The notes below the pieces were generated by a model. The model was not told where the DNA came from, did not search any database, and was given only the letters and a program-made list of their open reading frames with translations. DNA of 64,000 bases, from contig JAKUDP010000011.1 in assembly GCA_022570795.1 (NCBI GenBank), positions 992,001 to 1,056,000 on the forward strand. Direction: 5' to 3'. How positions within the stretch are numbered: the first letter of the stretch is position 1; every line of letters starts with the position of its first letter. The translations under genes and the position numbers were made by a program. Of this stretch, positions 25,385 through 39,142 are shown piece after piece. This stretch comes from Sphaerulina vaccinii (taxonomy: Eukaryota; Ascomycota; Dothideomycetes; Mycosphaerellales; Mycosphaerellaceae).

Positions 25385-28300
25385 CCTTAGAGACGTACTT
25401 CTAGCTATATAATAGTATATATATATATATATTCTATACTATTTTAGTATCTCCTTATAGTAATATATAGAACTACCTTTCCCCCTCTTTCTATTTCTTA
25501 TTATACTAAGTTGTAATAACGTCCTAGGTTGGAGTCAAATTAGAGAATAGTACTAGTATTAATTAAATATATTACTAAAGATTATCTAATCTACTATCTT
25601 ATCTTATAGTAAGTTATATAATAGACCAAGTCTAGTAATAGTAAGCAAAGTAGGTCTAGGCTACTACGAGCTTTAATTAGCTCCTTAGCTAGCCTATTAC
25701 GTCTAGGGTTAGTAAGCTATATTTAGCTCGAGGTATATAGACTAGTAAAAGGTCTAGTTACTTAAGTTTAGATATAGCCCTCTATTTTATTCTAGGCTTC
25801 TATTAAAAAAACTCCTTCGTATTCTATTCTATTAAAAATTAAGTAATACTAAATAATATAGTAGATACCTAAAAATATTTGTACTCTACTAACTTAAATA
25901 TTTACTTAGCTAGGCTCTAATATATATAAGCTACTAATATATATACTTAAAGACCTACTATTAGCTAAGAATAAATAAGCTTCTAATATATAGAGCTTAT
26001 AAGCTTAAGCTATAAAATATTTTATATTTTTATAGTATTTCTTACTTCTAATAATAACTTTCTTATATATAATAAAACATTCTAAAAAGTAAAGCTAGGC
26101 TTTATAAAAAATATTTTTTTAGTAAAATATATAAATTTAAAATAACTAATTAAATAATAGTAATATATAATAAAAAGTAAACTAAATATATCTATAAATA
26201 CTAATATTAAAAGACGAAGTATAATTATATTAAAAAATATTCTATAGTAGAATTATATAGTTTAGACTATATAGGTACTAACTTAAAGAATAAACTTATA
26301 GAATCTACCTATAAGAAAAATAACTATACTTTATATATTAATAAAAGCTTTTTTTCCTAAATTTATTAAAATATAAAATAGTAAAAGAGAGCTTAAGTTG
26401 CTTTTTAATTAAAATATAGAAATAAGTAAAAAAGGCTAGTAGAAGTATAGCTAGATAGTAGATATAGTAAAGTATATCTAGAGATATTTAGTATAAGCTA
26501 TATATTTACTTATCTAGATAAAGTAGAAAGCTATACTTTTCGAATCTTTTTATATATAGACTTAGCCGAATTATATTTGCTCTACTAGTAACTTAATATA
26601 ACTTTTCTAAGTAGTATACTTTTAGTAGAAGAGAAGTAGCTTTACTTAAATAGTTTCTCTACTTCTTTGTTTTTATACTATTTATATAGCTTTTTGCTAG
26701 TAATAATCTTATATAGAAGAAATCTAAGTATAAAGAGATCTATTTATACTATTAAAAAGTAGTCGATTAATTATAGAAGATAGTACTAAGACTCTTTAAA
26801 TACTAAGCTAGATTAACTATCTATTATTAAGCTAGCAAAGTCGATAATTTAGAGTTAGTAGTTATTATCTACTAGAAAGTTCTATAAATTAATATTACTA
26901 TAAATTATACTTATATAATAGAGGATATAAAGGCTTTCGGCTATATTAGTAGTAAATACTAGCTAGTAGATAGACGAGACTAGCAGACTTTATAGAAACT
27001 TATATAAATAGCTATTTTAGAAATATAGTAGTATTAATTTTTCGGGTATACTATTAGAATATAGATATAGAAGCTAGAAGTATTATAGTAGCTTCTAGTA
27101 TATAGTATATTTATACTATAGATTTCGAATACTTAGATAGATATTTTTAGAATTAGAGTATAGAGCCTTTTTAATAAAACTATTATTAGAATATAGCTTA
27201 ATTAATCTAGTAGTAGCTCTAGTAAGAACTTATATACTACTTTCTACCTATATATCTATAACTATACTACTAATAGTATAGAGTATATTAATAAAATCTA
27301 GGCTAACTAATAAAGAGATATAGCTAGCTAATAATATTTTAAAATAGATACTTTCTATAGTAAAGTATAAATTATTTTTATAGACCTAGAAGTAACTAGC
27401 TATAAATACTAGCTTTTTTTTATTTTAAAGTTATTAGTTTATATAGACCGAGTTAGTAGCTTATATATATAATAGAATCTAGTTTCCGAGAATAAGCTTA
27501 GATACTAGCTTAGTAGATAGATAGATAATAATAATCTCTTTCTAGAACTAAGTATTTTAATATATAAAAAAGTTAATAAAAGCTTTTTTTTTCTATAGAT
27601 TAAAGTACTATTAGCTCTAGGTCTTCTCTTCGATTAATAGATATCTATATATATAATACTAGAGAGTAGTACGAGAAATATAACTATAGTTAGACTAAGT
27701 ATAGAAAAATTAGCTATTACTATTATAAGTACTTTTAGTAAATATCTAGCTTATATAGTCTATTCTACTTTACTAGAAAAACTAGATTAAAATAATAAAA
27801 AGAAAAAATAAATATAATTATATAGAAATAGTAGAAATTCTAAAAAATATCTAATAATAGAACTTATACTATTAAATAATAATTATATAGTTATAGAAAT
27901 ATTAAGAAAAAAGCTATAATTTATATCTAAGTATATAATCTATCTATCTAGATTAAAAGTAGTATTAAAAATAAATACTACTAATAACTCTATTATCTAA
28001 GCTTATCTACCTATACTAGAATTTTATCTAAACTAAAATTATTTTTTTTCTAATAGAAAATCTTTTAGAATCTATAAAAATATACTTTAATAGACTATAT
28101 AACTTTAGAATATATATATTTTCTATAGCTAGATTAAATTAATCTACTAAGACAAAACTCTAGCTTAGGTAATATAATTTAGTAGAAGTAAATTATAAAA
28201 GAGGAAGTTAGTAGTATATATACTAAAAATAACTAATTATTTAATATTCTATATTTCTAATTAGACTTTTACTTAGAGATACTAAAATATATAAAGTATA

Positions 28301-30640
28301 GTACTATATATTATATATATTATTTTACTCGAGATATATAAACTTACAAAGTATAAACTATTTCTATAGCTTGCTATACTAGGTAGCTTATAATACTAGA
28401 ATAGATATTAGATAAATTAATAATACTAGCCTTTTATTATTTATACTATCTATAGTATAGTAGTTTTTAACTCCTACCTACTATAAAGTTGCTAGAGATC
28501 CAAAGTTAATTCTATAGTAGATATATAATAAATAATTTATATATAGTTGCTCTACCTCTAGGTACCTACTAAGAGGTAGTATAATATAGTCGGCTAGTAG
28601 CAAGCTACTCTAGAGTTATTATACTAATATCTAGTGCTTACGTTAGTATAGCAATAACTGTGGCTAGAAAGCTTGTGGCTCTGGCAAAACTTTAGTATAA
28701 AGTAATTAATTAGGCTTATAATTAGTCTAGTACTATAATAATAGTATATATTCTAAATTCTCGTACTAATAAAGATCTCTTCTACTAGATAGAGAAACTT
28801 TTAATTTATATATCTCTATACTCGAATAATACTTTGAGTAGAATATATATTTATAAACTACTTAACTATAGTATCTATCTTTTTAAACTAGAAAATAGTT
28901 CTATTATAATAGTATTATAGAAAATAACTACTAGAAAATTAATTAATTATCTAAGTATACTAGTTAATAGTATAGCTAGGTTACTAGTTTTTATATAATA
29001 CTTTAATAGAATAATAGAGAAATAAGTAGATATTAAAAGAATCTTACTTATATCTATATAAATATATATAAGTATATATATAGATTAAAGTTTTATAATC
29101 TAGCTTATATTATAGAGTAGCTTAGAAAACTAGAGAAAATATTATAGATTTTATAAATATAATTAGAAGCTTTTTTAGCTAATTATTTAGTAATCTTCTT
29201 ATTTATTTTTAAAAAATTTCTATATTCTACTTATATTAGTACTTATAGATAGAGGTCGAACTATACTATTATAAACTAGTATATTATAAAATAATAACTA
29301 AAACAATCTAACTAATTATATCTATTATAGATATAAATTAGAAAGTATTTCCTAATTTTATTTAGTAAAATTAGTTATAAAGCCTATAAAAACTATCTAA
29401 TATATTACTAAAAGCTATAAAGCTATTAGACTAGTTTATATTACTATTACTAAACTAGTTCTTATTATCTCTAAATATAGAAGTTTCTATAATAAAAGAT
29501 ATAAACTATACTATAAAAAAATTACTCTAGAAACTAATCTAATTATTACTCTATTAGTTACTACTATTAATAAAAATAGAAAAATTAAAGTTATTATATA
29601 TTATATTACTACTATTACTACTATTTTTAATTACTTATTAGTATATATTATAATTACTATAATTAGGAATTAATTACTATTTACCTATCTATTTATAATA
29701 TAAACTACTATAGTAGATTTATAATAAGTAGATTATAAAAAAGTTAGAATCTAGATAAAAATAGAATAGAATATTATATAAAGCTAGTATATATACTTAT
29801 AGCTAGATTATAAATAGCTTAGTATTAGATAGGTAGCCTATTCTACTCTAAATACTTTATCTATATCTATATATATAGCTATTATATTATCTACTAGACT
29901 ATAGTTATTTATAAGACTTACTTACTATTTTTAGATATTAGCTTTTTTACTATTTTTACTATTTTTTTTATACTCTATAACTAAGTATTAAGATATACTA
30001 TATAACTTAGAGAATTTAGCTTACTAAAAAACTCTAATACTATCTAGATATTACTTTTTTATCTAAATATAGTATTAGTACTAGATTCTATTTTTATACT
30101 AGTACTTAGCTTTTTATAGTTAGTACTACTAATATATAAAAAGATCTATTAAACTAGTTACTATACTAGAAGATAGCTTACTTACTTACTTTATTTATAA
30201 ACTAGATTAAGTAGTATTAGTATATTATTAATATAGATTATATAAGTTTTTAGTAATAATATAGAATATATTCTAGTATTTTTTTATTTTTATAAAATAC
30301 TCTATATTCTATACTAAGTTCTATTTACTTAATACTTCTAGTACTATATTTTTAGAAAAAGTATTCTAAATATAGATAGTACTACTAAAAAATATATAGT
30401 AAATCCTATTATACTAGTACTATATACTACTATCTTCTACTATTCTTACTATATTTAATTTCGACTTTTTTTTAATTTCTCTATTAACCTAGCAAACCTA
30501 AACCTCTATAAACTCTAACTCTACTATCTAATTAATATAATTCTACTATTTATTCTTACTAGAATATATAGACTAGATACTATATATATTATAGCTATTC
30601 TATACTTCGAATTCTAACTTCTATAAACTCTAATTCTACT
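25385..30640. repeat. RIP-saturated AT-rich block, middle part
   Basis: Same TA-rich, CpA/TpG-poor composition as the left block; no surviving frame. Slightly less mutated patches occur at about 25,500-25,720 and 28,480-28,700 (the latter with TGGCTAGAAAGCTTGTGGCT, which keeps several TpG). I could not assign them to an element family. Confidence 0.75.
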
Positions 30641-31300
30641 ATCTGCGACAACTCCTACTATATGCGACGACTGCAAACCGGACCGCACCGCCCCCAAACT
30701 TCGCCTATAGCTGGCGCATCCGACCTGTATAATGCAATGCAACTCTGGGCTGGTTCCTGCAATGTTTCGCTATGGCTTGGTTTTTTTGATTGGTTCGTAT
30801 GCGCTGTAAATTGTGCATCCTTCCCCGTCTTTCTTCCGCCAACACGATACGCAAAAATCGCAACGATCGCGACAACGCTTTGCTTTGGTTATTGGTACAA
30901 TCTCTCGAACATCTTGGGTCTGTCGCTCTATCGTCCTGCCCGCGATGCCCCCGTAATAAACGTTTCCTTCCGACACACTCGTACACCCACACCCCTCGTA
31001 TGGGGACTACAATTGCGACCGAACGCCGACTCTAATACTCTGCATACCTCTGGAATCGCATGATGGGACCTCTCTTCACCCTACTAACTTCTGTGCTGCT
31101 GTGACACCGTCGCTGGCGTGGCTGATGATGCTGATCCTATGGTCACTTCTCCCGCTGACGTAATGCCGTCCGTCGCTACATCTTAATTCAACGTCACGCA
31201 CTGCGACGATCGATACTACTGCCGACTGCCTCCGACTGCTCTTCGACTCGCTGCACCATCCACATGAACGCCGCCAACAATCGACTGCATCAAAATGTAT
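30640..31300. other. Normal-GC island, unidentified part
   Basis: An abrupt island of near-normal composition inside the desert, keeping CpA and TpG. A short minus-strand frame at about 30,770-30,976 contains a Cys-rich stretch (RCDFCVSCWRKKDGEGC) but has no other support. The island continues without a composition break into the helicase-like relic starting at 31,300, yet the helicase motifs expected next in that family (the P-loop after the Q-like motif) are not here. The relic therefore seems to end at a rearrangement. Confidence 0.5.
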
Positions 31301-33000
31301 CGATGGCAATCGCCCGCATGGCCTCTCCCTGGGCGCTGCGCAACGACACCTCCTGCTGCATCATCCGCCGCAACGCCGCGTGGGCGTCCATCTGGCGCAA
31401 CCGCGTCCGCCGCTCGGTGCGCTCCTCGTGCGCGTCGTCTTCGAACGGATACTGCTTCCGTTTCAGATTATGCCCCTCGTCCTGGACCCGCTGGGATTCG
31501 AAATGCTACAACCGATGCCAATCGATGCTGACGGCGCGAAACCGCATCCGCAACTCGGCGTTAGTCCCGGAATGCTCTATAACATAGCGGGCATATATGT
31601 TACCGGCGATGCTAGGGCTATGCGTCGCCTGCAAATCCGCCGCCTGCGCCGCACCGTAGGCCTCGTTCTACTCTTCCGGCGTGTCGGCCTCGTCGCGCTA
31701 GAACTACATAGCCCCGCGCACCTATTCGCGGCTAATAGCGATAGCGATCTCGCAGTATGCGCTAACGCCGATCGCCTGCCCCTACTATTCTTCCGTCGTC
31801 TGCTTTATTATCTCGGTTATACGGTCCGTTGTCTACTTCTTGCCCTCGCTATCCTGCGGCTATATATAGGATAATAGCTTCTCTACTCTATATATTATAG
31901 CCTCTATTCGCTCGATAAATAGTAATACTAACTACAAATACTATACTACTAACTCGCCGACTTTGTAGAGTATATATTAGTAGATAATTCGGACGTCTCC
32001 TATTACTATAAACTACTTGCTATACTATATTATAAATACTACTAACCTATCTTTAATAAATATATTCTAGTAGCCTCCTAGAGCTATATTATAGTACTAT
32101 ATACTTAATACTTCTAGACTATAGGTAGGTTGTCTACTAGTAATATATATTAATACTAATAACTATATCTAAAACTAGTCGACCTACTATATCTAATTTA
32201 TAAACTACTTGCAACTAATTATAGATATACTACTAGTATAGACGAACCTCCTCTACTAGCAGGGGTCGCTCTAGATATAGTAGAATATCTATAATACCTC
32301 CTTAACTAGCTATCGATTCTATAAATCTTATAAAAAACTCTACCTAATACTAGTATTAGATAGGTTATTATATAATAATACTTATATAATTATAGGTATG
32401 CCCTTCCTCTCTAGAGCGAATATAATATTCTCCTATAATACTTAATAGGTCTCCTAGTATAACTAATAGATTATACTACTAAACTAGGCTATACTAAAAC
32501 TAATATACTTATACTATAAGATATACTTTATTTTCTATATAACGTACCTAGAGGTAGTAGTACTATAATAGATCTTTAACCTATATACCTATAAATCTAA
32601 TAACTAATTAATAGGGCTATTAGTCTACTATACTATAAAACTATCTATTATAATCTATATCTACTATAAACTACTCTACTTAGAGCTACTATAATTAGTA
32701 GTATAGTATAGGGAGCTACGTCTACCTATACTATATAGACTACTATAACTACTAATACTACTAGAGCTACTAGATATACTCTTATATCTACTATTACTAC
32801 TAATCTAATATAGGCTACTATATAGACTAAACTCGTCTTTAGAGTCGACTTCCTCTAATAATATAGCCTTCTAGATAACTATAAAATAGGCTAACTTAAT
32901 AACTTCGGATATAATAGATAGATATAACTTAGAGTCGCGCTATTCTTCTCGAAATAGGTTGATACCTAATATAGCTATAGTATATATTATTATATAATTA
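31300..33000 (-). pseudogene. Telomere-linked RecQ-helicase-like gene relic
   Basis: One minus-strand frame, broken by stops of RIP type (TAG/TAA at Trp or Gln sites), carries blocks in the order seen in large fungal helicase-like proteins of the telomere-linked RecQ type. These are INLFREE and DSKLYLSIISEVIKLAYFIV near 32,900; TSRQPTYSLEVLSI, NIFIKDRLVVFI and GDVRIIY at 32,160-31,990; GELVV-YL-LVLLFIERIE near 31,930; AIGVSAYCEIAIAISRE at about 31,785-31,735; SIAGNIYARYVIE near 31,600; AVSIDWHRL near 31,525; and LRSAQGEAMRAIA at 31,343-31,308, which resembles the start of the helicase core. The rest of the helicase is absent. The part below 31,870 is lightly mutated, the part above heavily. 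Family assignment rests on remembered motif order. Confidence 0.6.
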
Positions 33001-36000
33001 TACTTTTTATAGTATATAGTTTAGTTTATTAACTAAATATAAAAATCTAAATATATAGTATTAATAGTTAATATTTACTTTCTATTATTCTTACTCTCTT
33101 CTCTACTTTTATCTTTATTTTTTTTTCTTTTTAGCTTTCTTCTCTTTCTCTTCTAATTTTCTATTTACTCTCTCCTTCTCTTCTTCTACTTTCCTATTTA
33201 TTCCCCTAGCCTACTACTCTACCTCTTTCTAAAACTAGTTCTATATATACTACTATCTATAGTTAAACTAATACTATAAGCTTAGCTACTTATACTCCTT
33301 CTATATATAGGTAAAAAATATAACTATCTACTACTATAGCTACTAATAATAGCTAATATACTTCTTGTTCTAATACGGCTATAATAGTTAGTACTAGACT
33401 TACTCCTTCTCTATATATACTATATATATCTATAATATAATTCTACTCGCCTCGATACTATACTAGCTTAATATAGTAACTAATACTACCGACTTCTATA
33501 TAATAGCCTCGACTAGCTCCTAATTGCCTTCCTACTTAGCCTCGGTATCTAGTTTGTAGATATAATATAATAACTATTAAGTATTATACCCTTCTAGATA
33601 CTTAACCTATTCTACCTATTCTAACTATAGCTTAACCTTATTCTTCGCTTCTTCTATATTTATTATCTAGGCCTACAACTTATTATATATTTTATTTACC
33701 TATACCTATACTCGCTTCTATATATACTCGATACTTTCGTTAGGCTCCTTCTCCTCTATAGATATAGCCTCTAGCTAGCGAACTTCGATATACTTCGAAT
33801 ATAGGCTTTAGATAAGAAACTACTAATAATAGACTTTTTAACATCTCTATTCCCTTCGCTACTATACTATATAATCTTTATATATTCTAGATCTACTATA
33901 GGTATTTTGTACTAACTACTAATACTTGTTCTACTAATACTACTAGATCGATTCCCTACTATAGTAAATATATATATACTAGGTAGGGTCTAACTAGTAT
34001 TGCAACCTATTAGTATATAATAGAAACTCGGCAATCGGCTCCTATAATCTATCGGGTAATAGGAACTCGCTTCGTTCCTATATAATTCCTAGCTATAACT
34101 ACAAATTATCGATAATAGCTTAGGCCTTCTTATAGTATAGTTAGTATTACTTGTTCTATAAATATACCCTCGCCTAATCGAGCTATACTATAATATAGTA
34201 TTTTTTATATACTACGATTTACTATTTATATATATATTAGAAATACTTACTAGCTATAATAGATATACTAGTACTAGGTTTCTACTTTCTCGGCCGTCCT
34301 ACTACTTATAATTAACTAGTACCTCGGTTAGACCTCTTAATAGATTACCTAATTGCTATAGGAACCTAGGCTAGGCTCTCGATTAATTACCTACTACTAG
34401 AGCTAGAATACTTATAGATCGTCTGCTTCTCGATAGTTATATAGGTTATAAATACTTTTTATAGATAATAGGCTCTCGATTAGGTTGCCTATACCTCGGT
34501 CTATATACTTAGATTATACCCTAGATTAGGTTATCCTATCTTGTCTATATACTTAGATACTACCTTAGATCGGGTTGCTCTACCTTGTTTATATACTTAG
34601 ATACTACCTTATATTAGATTACTAATACTCTCTTCTACTAGTACTTAGATAATAGTTTTAGATTAGGTTACCTATATCTCGGTCTATATACTTAGATTAT
34701 ACTCTAGATTAGGTTACTCTACCTTATCTATATACTTAGAGAATACTTTAGATTAGGTTACTCTACTTTATCTATATACTTAGATACTATCTTAGATTAG
34801 GTTACTAATATCTTTTTCTACTAGTACTTAAGTAATAGTTTTAGATTAGGTTACTTATATCTTAGTCTATATATTTAAATAATACTCTAGATTAGGTTAC
34901 TTATACTATAGTCTATATACTTAGATACTACTTTAGATTAGGTTATTTATATTTTAGTATATAGATACTTAGATAATACTTTTATATATATTACTATTAT
35001 CTACTTAATTATCTAGGCTCTAGAGCCTTTTTTTTATTTTTTAGATAATAGACTCTATAATAGATTATAGATTATAGATAATAGAACTTTTTAATAAATT
35101 TTATAATTTCTATTATATATATTAATATTAATATATCTATAGTCTATTATTCTTTTATATATATACTCTTTCTAGTATTTTTCTATATAGATATTAGTTA
35201 TACTAGGCTTCTCTATATTTTATATTATATCTATTTTAATATATAAACTACTAACCTTAAATTATTTTTAATATAGTTTTTTATATAATTATAATATATT
35301 ATATAGAAACTTTTTATATAAACTATATTTATATAATCTAGTTCTATTATATATTTTAATTTAGCTCGGTTTAGAATATTTTTTCTAAATATTAGTAGGC
35401 TAAATATTAGTATACTTTTATTTTCTAATATATATATATATACTAGAACTTAAACTTTAGATAGCTCTGAATATTAACTATATATTCTATATTAGCAAAT
35501 TTTAGATAGAGTAATATTACTATTAAATATAATATCTATATCTTTCTACTACTATACTTATATAACTTAAATACTTATAGGCGCTATATTTCTATTAACT
35601 ATATAATAGTATAGTATTTATTAACTATAATTCTATCTAACTAGAATATAGCTATTTTAGTATTTATAAACTATATAAATACTTTACTTACTACTACTTC
35701 TAGTATTATAATATAATTTATATATTAAATAAAAGTAGCTAGTTTTTAAACTATATTATATTTTTAATATTTATCTAGCTATACTACTATACTATATTAT
35801 ACTATAATAAATACTTAGGTATAATTATAACTATTACTCTACTAGAGGCTATAAATACTAGTAATATAAATAATATACTTTCTCTACTATCTATTTATAT
35901 AATACTTAAAATTCTAGGCCTTTTCTCTATAATATTTTCTAATATCTAATACTAGCTATTCTAAAACCTAGCTTATAGACTATATATCTACTATATAGCT

Positions 36001-36438
36001 ATATTAATATTAATTTCTATATATTATTAATACTACTACTTCTATATCTACTTCTACTTCTACTAGAACTATTACTAATTATCTAGACTATTCTCTTCTA
36101 TATAGAATACTAATATAAACTCTAATATCTAATACTAATTAATACTAACTTTTTAAAATAACTACTATTCTATAATATCTATAAATAGTAATTTCTATAT
36201 TTTCTATCTATAAATATTTTTATATATATTCTATTTATATCTACTCTACTCTATTTTAATAGTCTACTATATAGTAGTTATTACTAACTACTACCTAGAG
36301 TACCTATTTTTATATATACTATCTAATATCTACTATATACTATATACTAGAGCTACTAGTTATCTACTACTAAATTACTAGTACTATATAATACTAATCT
36401 ATTATATCTATAGCTTTATTCTTACTAATATAATTACC
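33000..36438. repeat. AT-rich block with degenerate minisatellite
   Basis: RIP-mutated sequence. The minus strand at about 33,110-33,240 is Lys/Glu/Arg rich (a decayed coiled coil, possibly the N-terminal part of the helicase-like relic). The stretch 34,226-34,410 is repeated at 42,215-42,400 in the same orientation. From about 34,480 to 35,000 a degenerate unit of roughly 45 bases recurs about ten times (words GATTAGGTTAC and TCTATATACTTAGAT alternating). Confidence 0.6.
34480..35000. repeat. Degenerate tandem repeat, about 45-base period
   Basis: Successive units start at GGTT words near 34,483, 34,529, 34,573, 34,617 and 34,666 and go on to about 35,000. Each has the words CTATATACTTAGATA and TTAGATTAGGTTA. 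Spacing varies between 44 and 49 bases. Related units fill about 42,480-44,500, so this is a repeat belonging to a dispersed element and not a local slippage product. Confidence 0.6.
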
Positions 36439-36443
36439 TATCT

Positions 36444-36618
36444 TGTTAGAATATAATACTAAATTAGATCTATCTAAGCCGGCCAACCGAGTAAGGGGTA
36501 TCTTAGCAACCTCCTTATATACTATTCGATAGTATAGATAGCTTTTAGTACCTTTCTCCGACCTTGCTAACCGGGAGAGAGGTCTCTTAGCGCCCCTAAT
36601 AACTAGCTATAAATAATA
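36444..36618 (+). repeat. Left LTR (175 bases)
   Basis: Matches 38,574-38,748 over its whole length, with most differences being C/T or G/A as RIP would leave. It keeps GC-containing words (TAAGCCGGCCAACCGAG, CTCCGACCTTGCTAACCGG). Confidence 0.85.
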
Positions 36619-38573
36619 GGTTATAAGCCCGGGTTAGTACTACTATATTCTCTATAATCTAATTATAGAAGAGAAGTAGCTATAAGGTGCCTAAGATACC
36701 TACAAGCGTCTACGTATAGCCCTTAGTCTATAATAGCGGGAGTAGTAGTACTACTAAGGATACTAAGCCTAAAAGAGTAAGGAGAATAGCCCGAGCTATA
36801 GCTATATAAAGAGGGATAGTAGTAGTAGTAACTATACTAGGAGCCTATAAGTAAAGATAGGTATATAGAGAATAGATATACCTTCTATACTTAGGGATAA
36901 AGGATAATATACCCCTATATAAAGAAGGAGCAAAACTCTTTCTATAGTTATAATATAAGTTCTAGGTTGCAACTAGGTATAGGATCCTATAGACCCTAGC
37001 TAAGGGATTGAAAATAGTAATATAGCTATATATAGAATTGTAGCTAGCCTAGCCTATAGCTAAACCCGAAATATAGAAGAGAGAGGATATTAAGATAGAA
37101 TAGCTAGATAAGGGCTACTTTAAACTAGAAGAAGGAGGAGAGGATATTATAATAGAGGGTCGAGGGGAGTATTATAGCAACCTAAGATATACTAAACCTA
37201 CTATTAGCTTATAATACTTAAGAGACTATACCTTCTATTCTAGATATAAGCCTCCGAATCTAGTACTAGGAGATTTACTAACTTTTAAAGAATAAATTTA
37301 AAAGATAGGATAGCTTGGTTTATACTAAGTATACTATAATTAGGAAGGAGATAATACTTTAGAGACTAACTAATCCTCTAGCTACTCTTAAAGGCTTAAT
37401 ACCCTATATTTAAGAGGAGTTATAACCCTACTTTTATTATAAGAAATAGCTCTAGGAGGTCCTAAGTAGGAAGATACTATTATAGTATATTTTCTTAGTT
37501 TTCTTATACTAGCAAGTATATACTACTAGCTAGGGTAGGATCTATTTTTAAAAGGATATCTAATCTAAGGAGGGTAAGAGAGTAATTCTAGAGAGGAAAG
37601 ATCCCTATAGTACTTTTATAAACTAGGAAGCTTCCCTACTTTTATTTATTTTATCTCTAGAGTAGGTTAATTTTTCCTATTCTAAACACCTATCTATAAG
37701 ACTATAATAGATACCTAGGACAAATTATCTAGGTTAGTAAAGAGACTATATTCTATACTAATAAAGGATAACTTAGAATAATAGTTTAGAAGAATAGAGA
37801 TCTTCCTAAGAGAGGAGGACCTATTCTATACTATTAAAACTAAGACGAGTATACTAATTACTCTAAAAATATAATATAAGGCAATCTAATAGATATTCTT
37901 ATATATAGGGGAGGATAATAAAGAGCTAGTCTTAGAATTATAAACTATAAAGGATATTTAGAAAGAGCTAAAGAAGAGATATATAGATAACTAAGTAATA
38001 GGGAGGAAACTTATAAAGTAGTACTTTAGTTTCTAGAAGATAGAGGAAATAAGTATCGATACTATATAGATATACCTTTAGGTACTTAGGGAGAGGATTA
38101 AAGCTACCTAACCTAAAATAGCTAGAGTATTTACTTAGAAAATAAGAATATAAGTACTCTTATTAGGGCTCTTAGACTAGTAGTTAACTATTAGAGATAC
38201 TATTAATAGATAGCTATTACTATTACCTAAAAGTATTCTTTTAATTCTTTAGAAGAAAGAGGTAAATATACTAGTAAGTAGTATACCTATTACCTTTATA
38301 GCCCGAGTAGTATTATTAAAAGGATTATTATTTTAGAAGGGAAGAAGAGGAGATAGTAGAGCTTCGGAAAGAGGAATAAGATACAAGCTATATAAGTAGA
38401 ATAGTTACTATATAATATACTACCTATTTCTAGATATAGCTTATAGAATTATTAAGTTAGTATCTAAGAGCAAGCTTATAGATACTAAGGCCCTAGCCTT
38501 AGTTATATATAATTAGAATAATAACTAGAAAGAAGAAGTAGATTAGGTAGACCTAACTTGCTATTAAAGGGAG

Positions 38574-38748
38574 TATTAGAATATAATACTAAATTAGATC
38601 TATCTAAGCTAGCTAAGCGAGTAAGGGGTATCTTAGCAATCTTCTTATATACTATTCGATAGTATAGATAGCTTTTAGTACCTTTCTCCGACCTTGCTAA
38701 CTAGGAGGGAGGTCCCTTAGCGCCCCTAATAACTAGCTATAAATAATA
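38574..38748 (+). repeat. Right LTR (175 bases)
   Basis: Same length as the left LTR; preceded by the purine tract and followed directly by the target duplication TATCT. Confidence 0.85.
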
Positions 38749-38753
38749 TATCT

Positions 38754-39142
38754 TCTACTTTATATAATATAATACCTATTCTATATTATAAAATCTATTT
38801 ATATTCTCTATCTAGAGCTTATTATATATATAGTATATAATAATAGCCTATTCTATATCTATCTTCTTTTTACTATAGAACTTAATATATCTAATATAGC
38901 TTATATCTTCTATTTTTCTATAATACTTTTTTTCTATATCTACTATTTTCTACTATTTTATTTACTTATTATATTTATTATCTAGGTACTACTACTTCTC
39001 TAGTATAGGCTTTTATAACTATAACTCTATAATATTCTACTTCTATACTTTATATTATAATACTTATATAAATAGTAATACTAACTATAAATAATATACT
39101 ACTAACTAGCTAACTTTCTAGAATATAAATTAATATACTACT
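38754..39142 (-). pseudogene. Second, diverged helicase-like fragment
   Basis: The minus strand near 39,110-39,060 reads SxLVVYYLxLVLLFIxVL, the same block as GELVV-YL-LVLLFIER in the relic at 31,930, with stops at Trp/Gln sites. The neighbouring residues are too mutated to align. The fragment is cut on the left by the LTR element at 36,444-38,748 and on the right by the inverted LTR structure starting at 39,143. Confidence 0.4.

Larger units (their letters stand above)
36444..38748 (+). mobile_element. Short LTR retrotransposon (2.3 kb), RIP-mutated
   Basis: Two 175-base direct LTRs (36,444-36,618 and 38,574-38,748) are about 90 percent identical and start TGTTAGAATATAATAC and TATTAGAATATAATAC. 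The element is flanked by the 5-base target duplication TATCT (36,439-36,443 and 38,749-38,753). Just inside the left LTR, GGTTATAAGCCCGGG (36,619-36,633) fits a primer site for the anticodon arm of initiator tRNA-Met, as in Ty1/copia-type elements, if one G-to-A change is allowed. Just before the right LTR is a purine tract AAAGGGAG (38,566-38,573). The interior of about 1.95 kb has no intact frame and is too short for a full gag-pol, so the element is internally deleted or non-autonomous. It sits within older repeat sequence. Confidence 0.85.

Noticed and set aside
30662..31063. Open frame of 133 codons at the start of the GC island
   Set aside because: No family motif, ambiguous strand, and a competing minus-strand frame; not listed as a gene.
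31264..31874. Plus-strand Arg/Ala-rich open frames over the GC island
   Set aside because: They are antisense to the helicase-like frame, which carries ordered family blocks; the plus frames have none.
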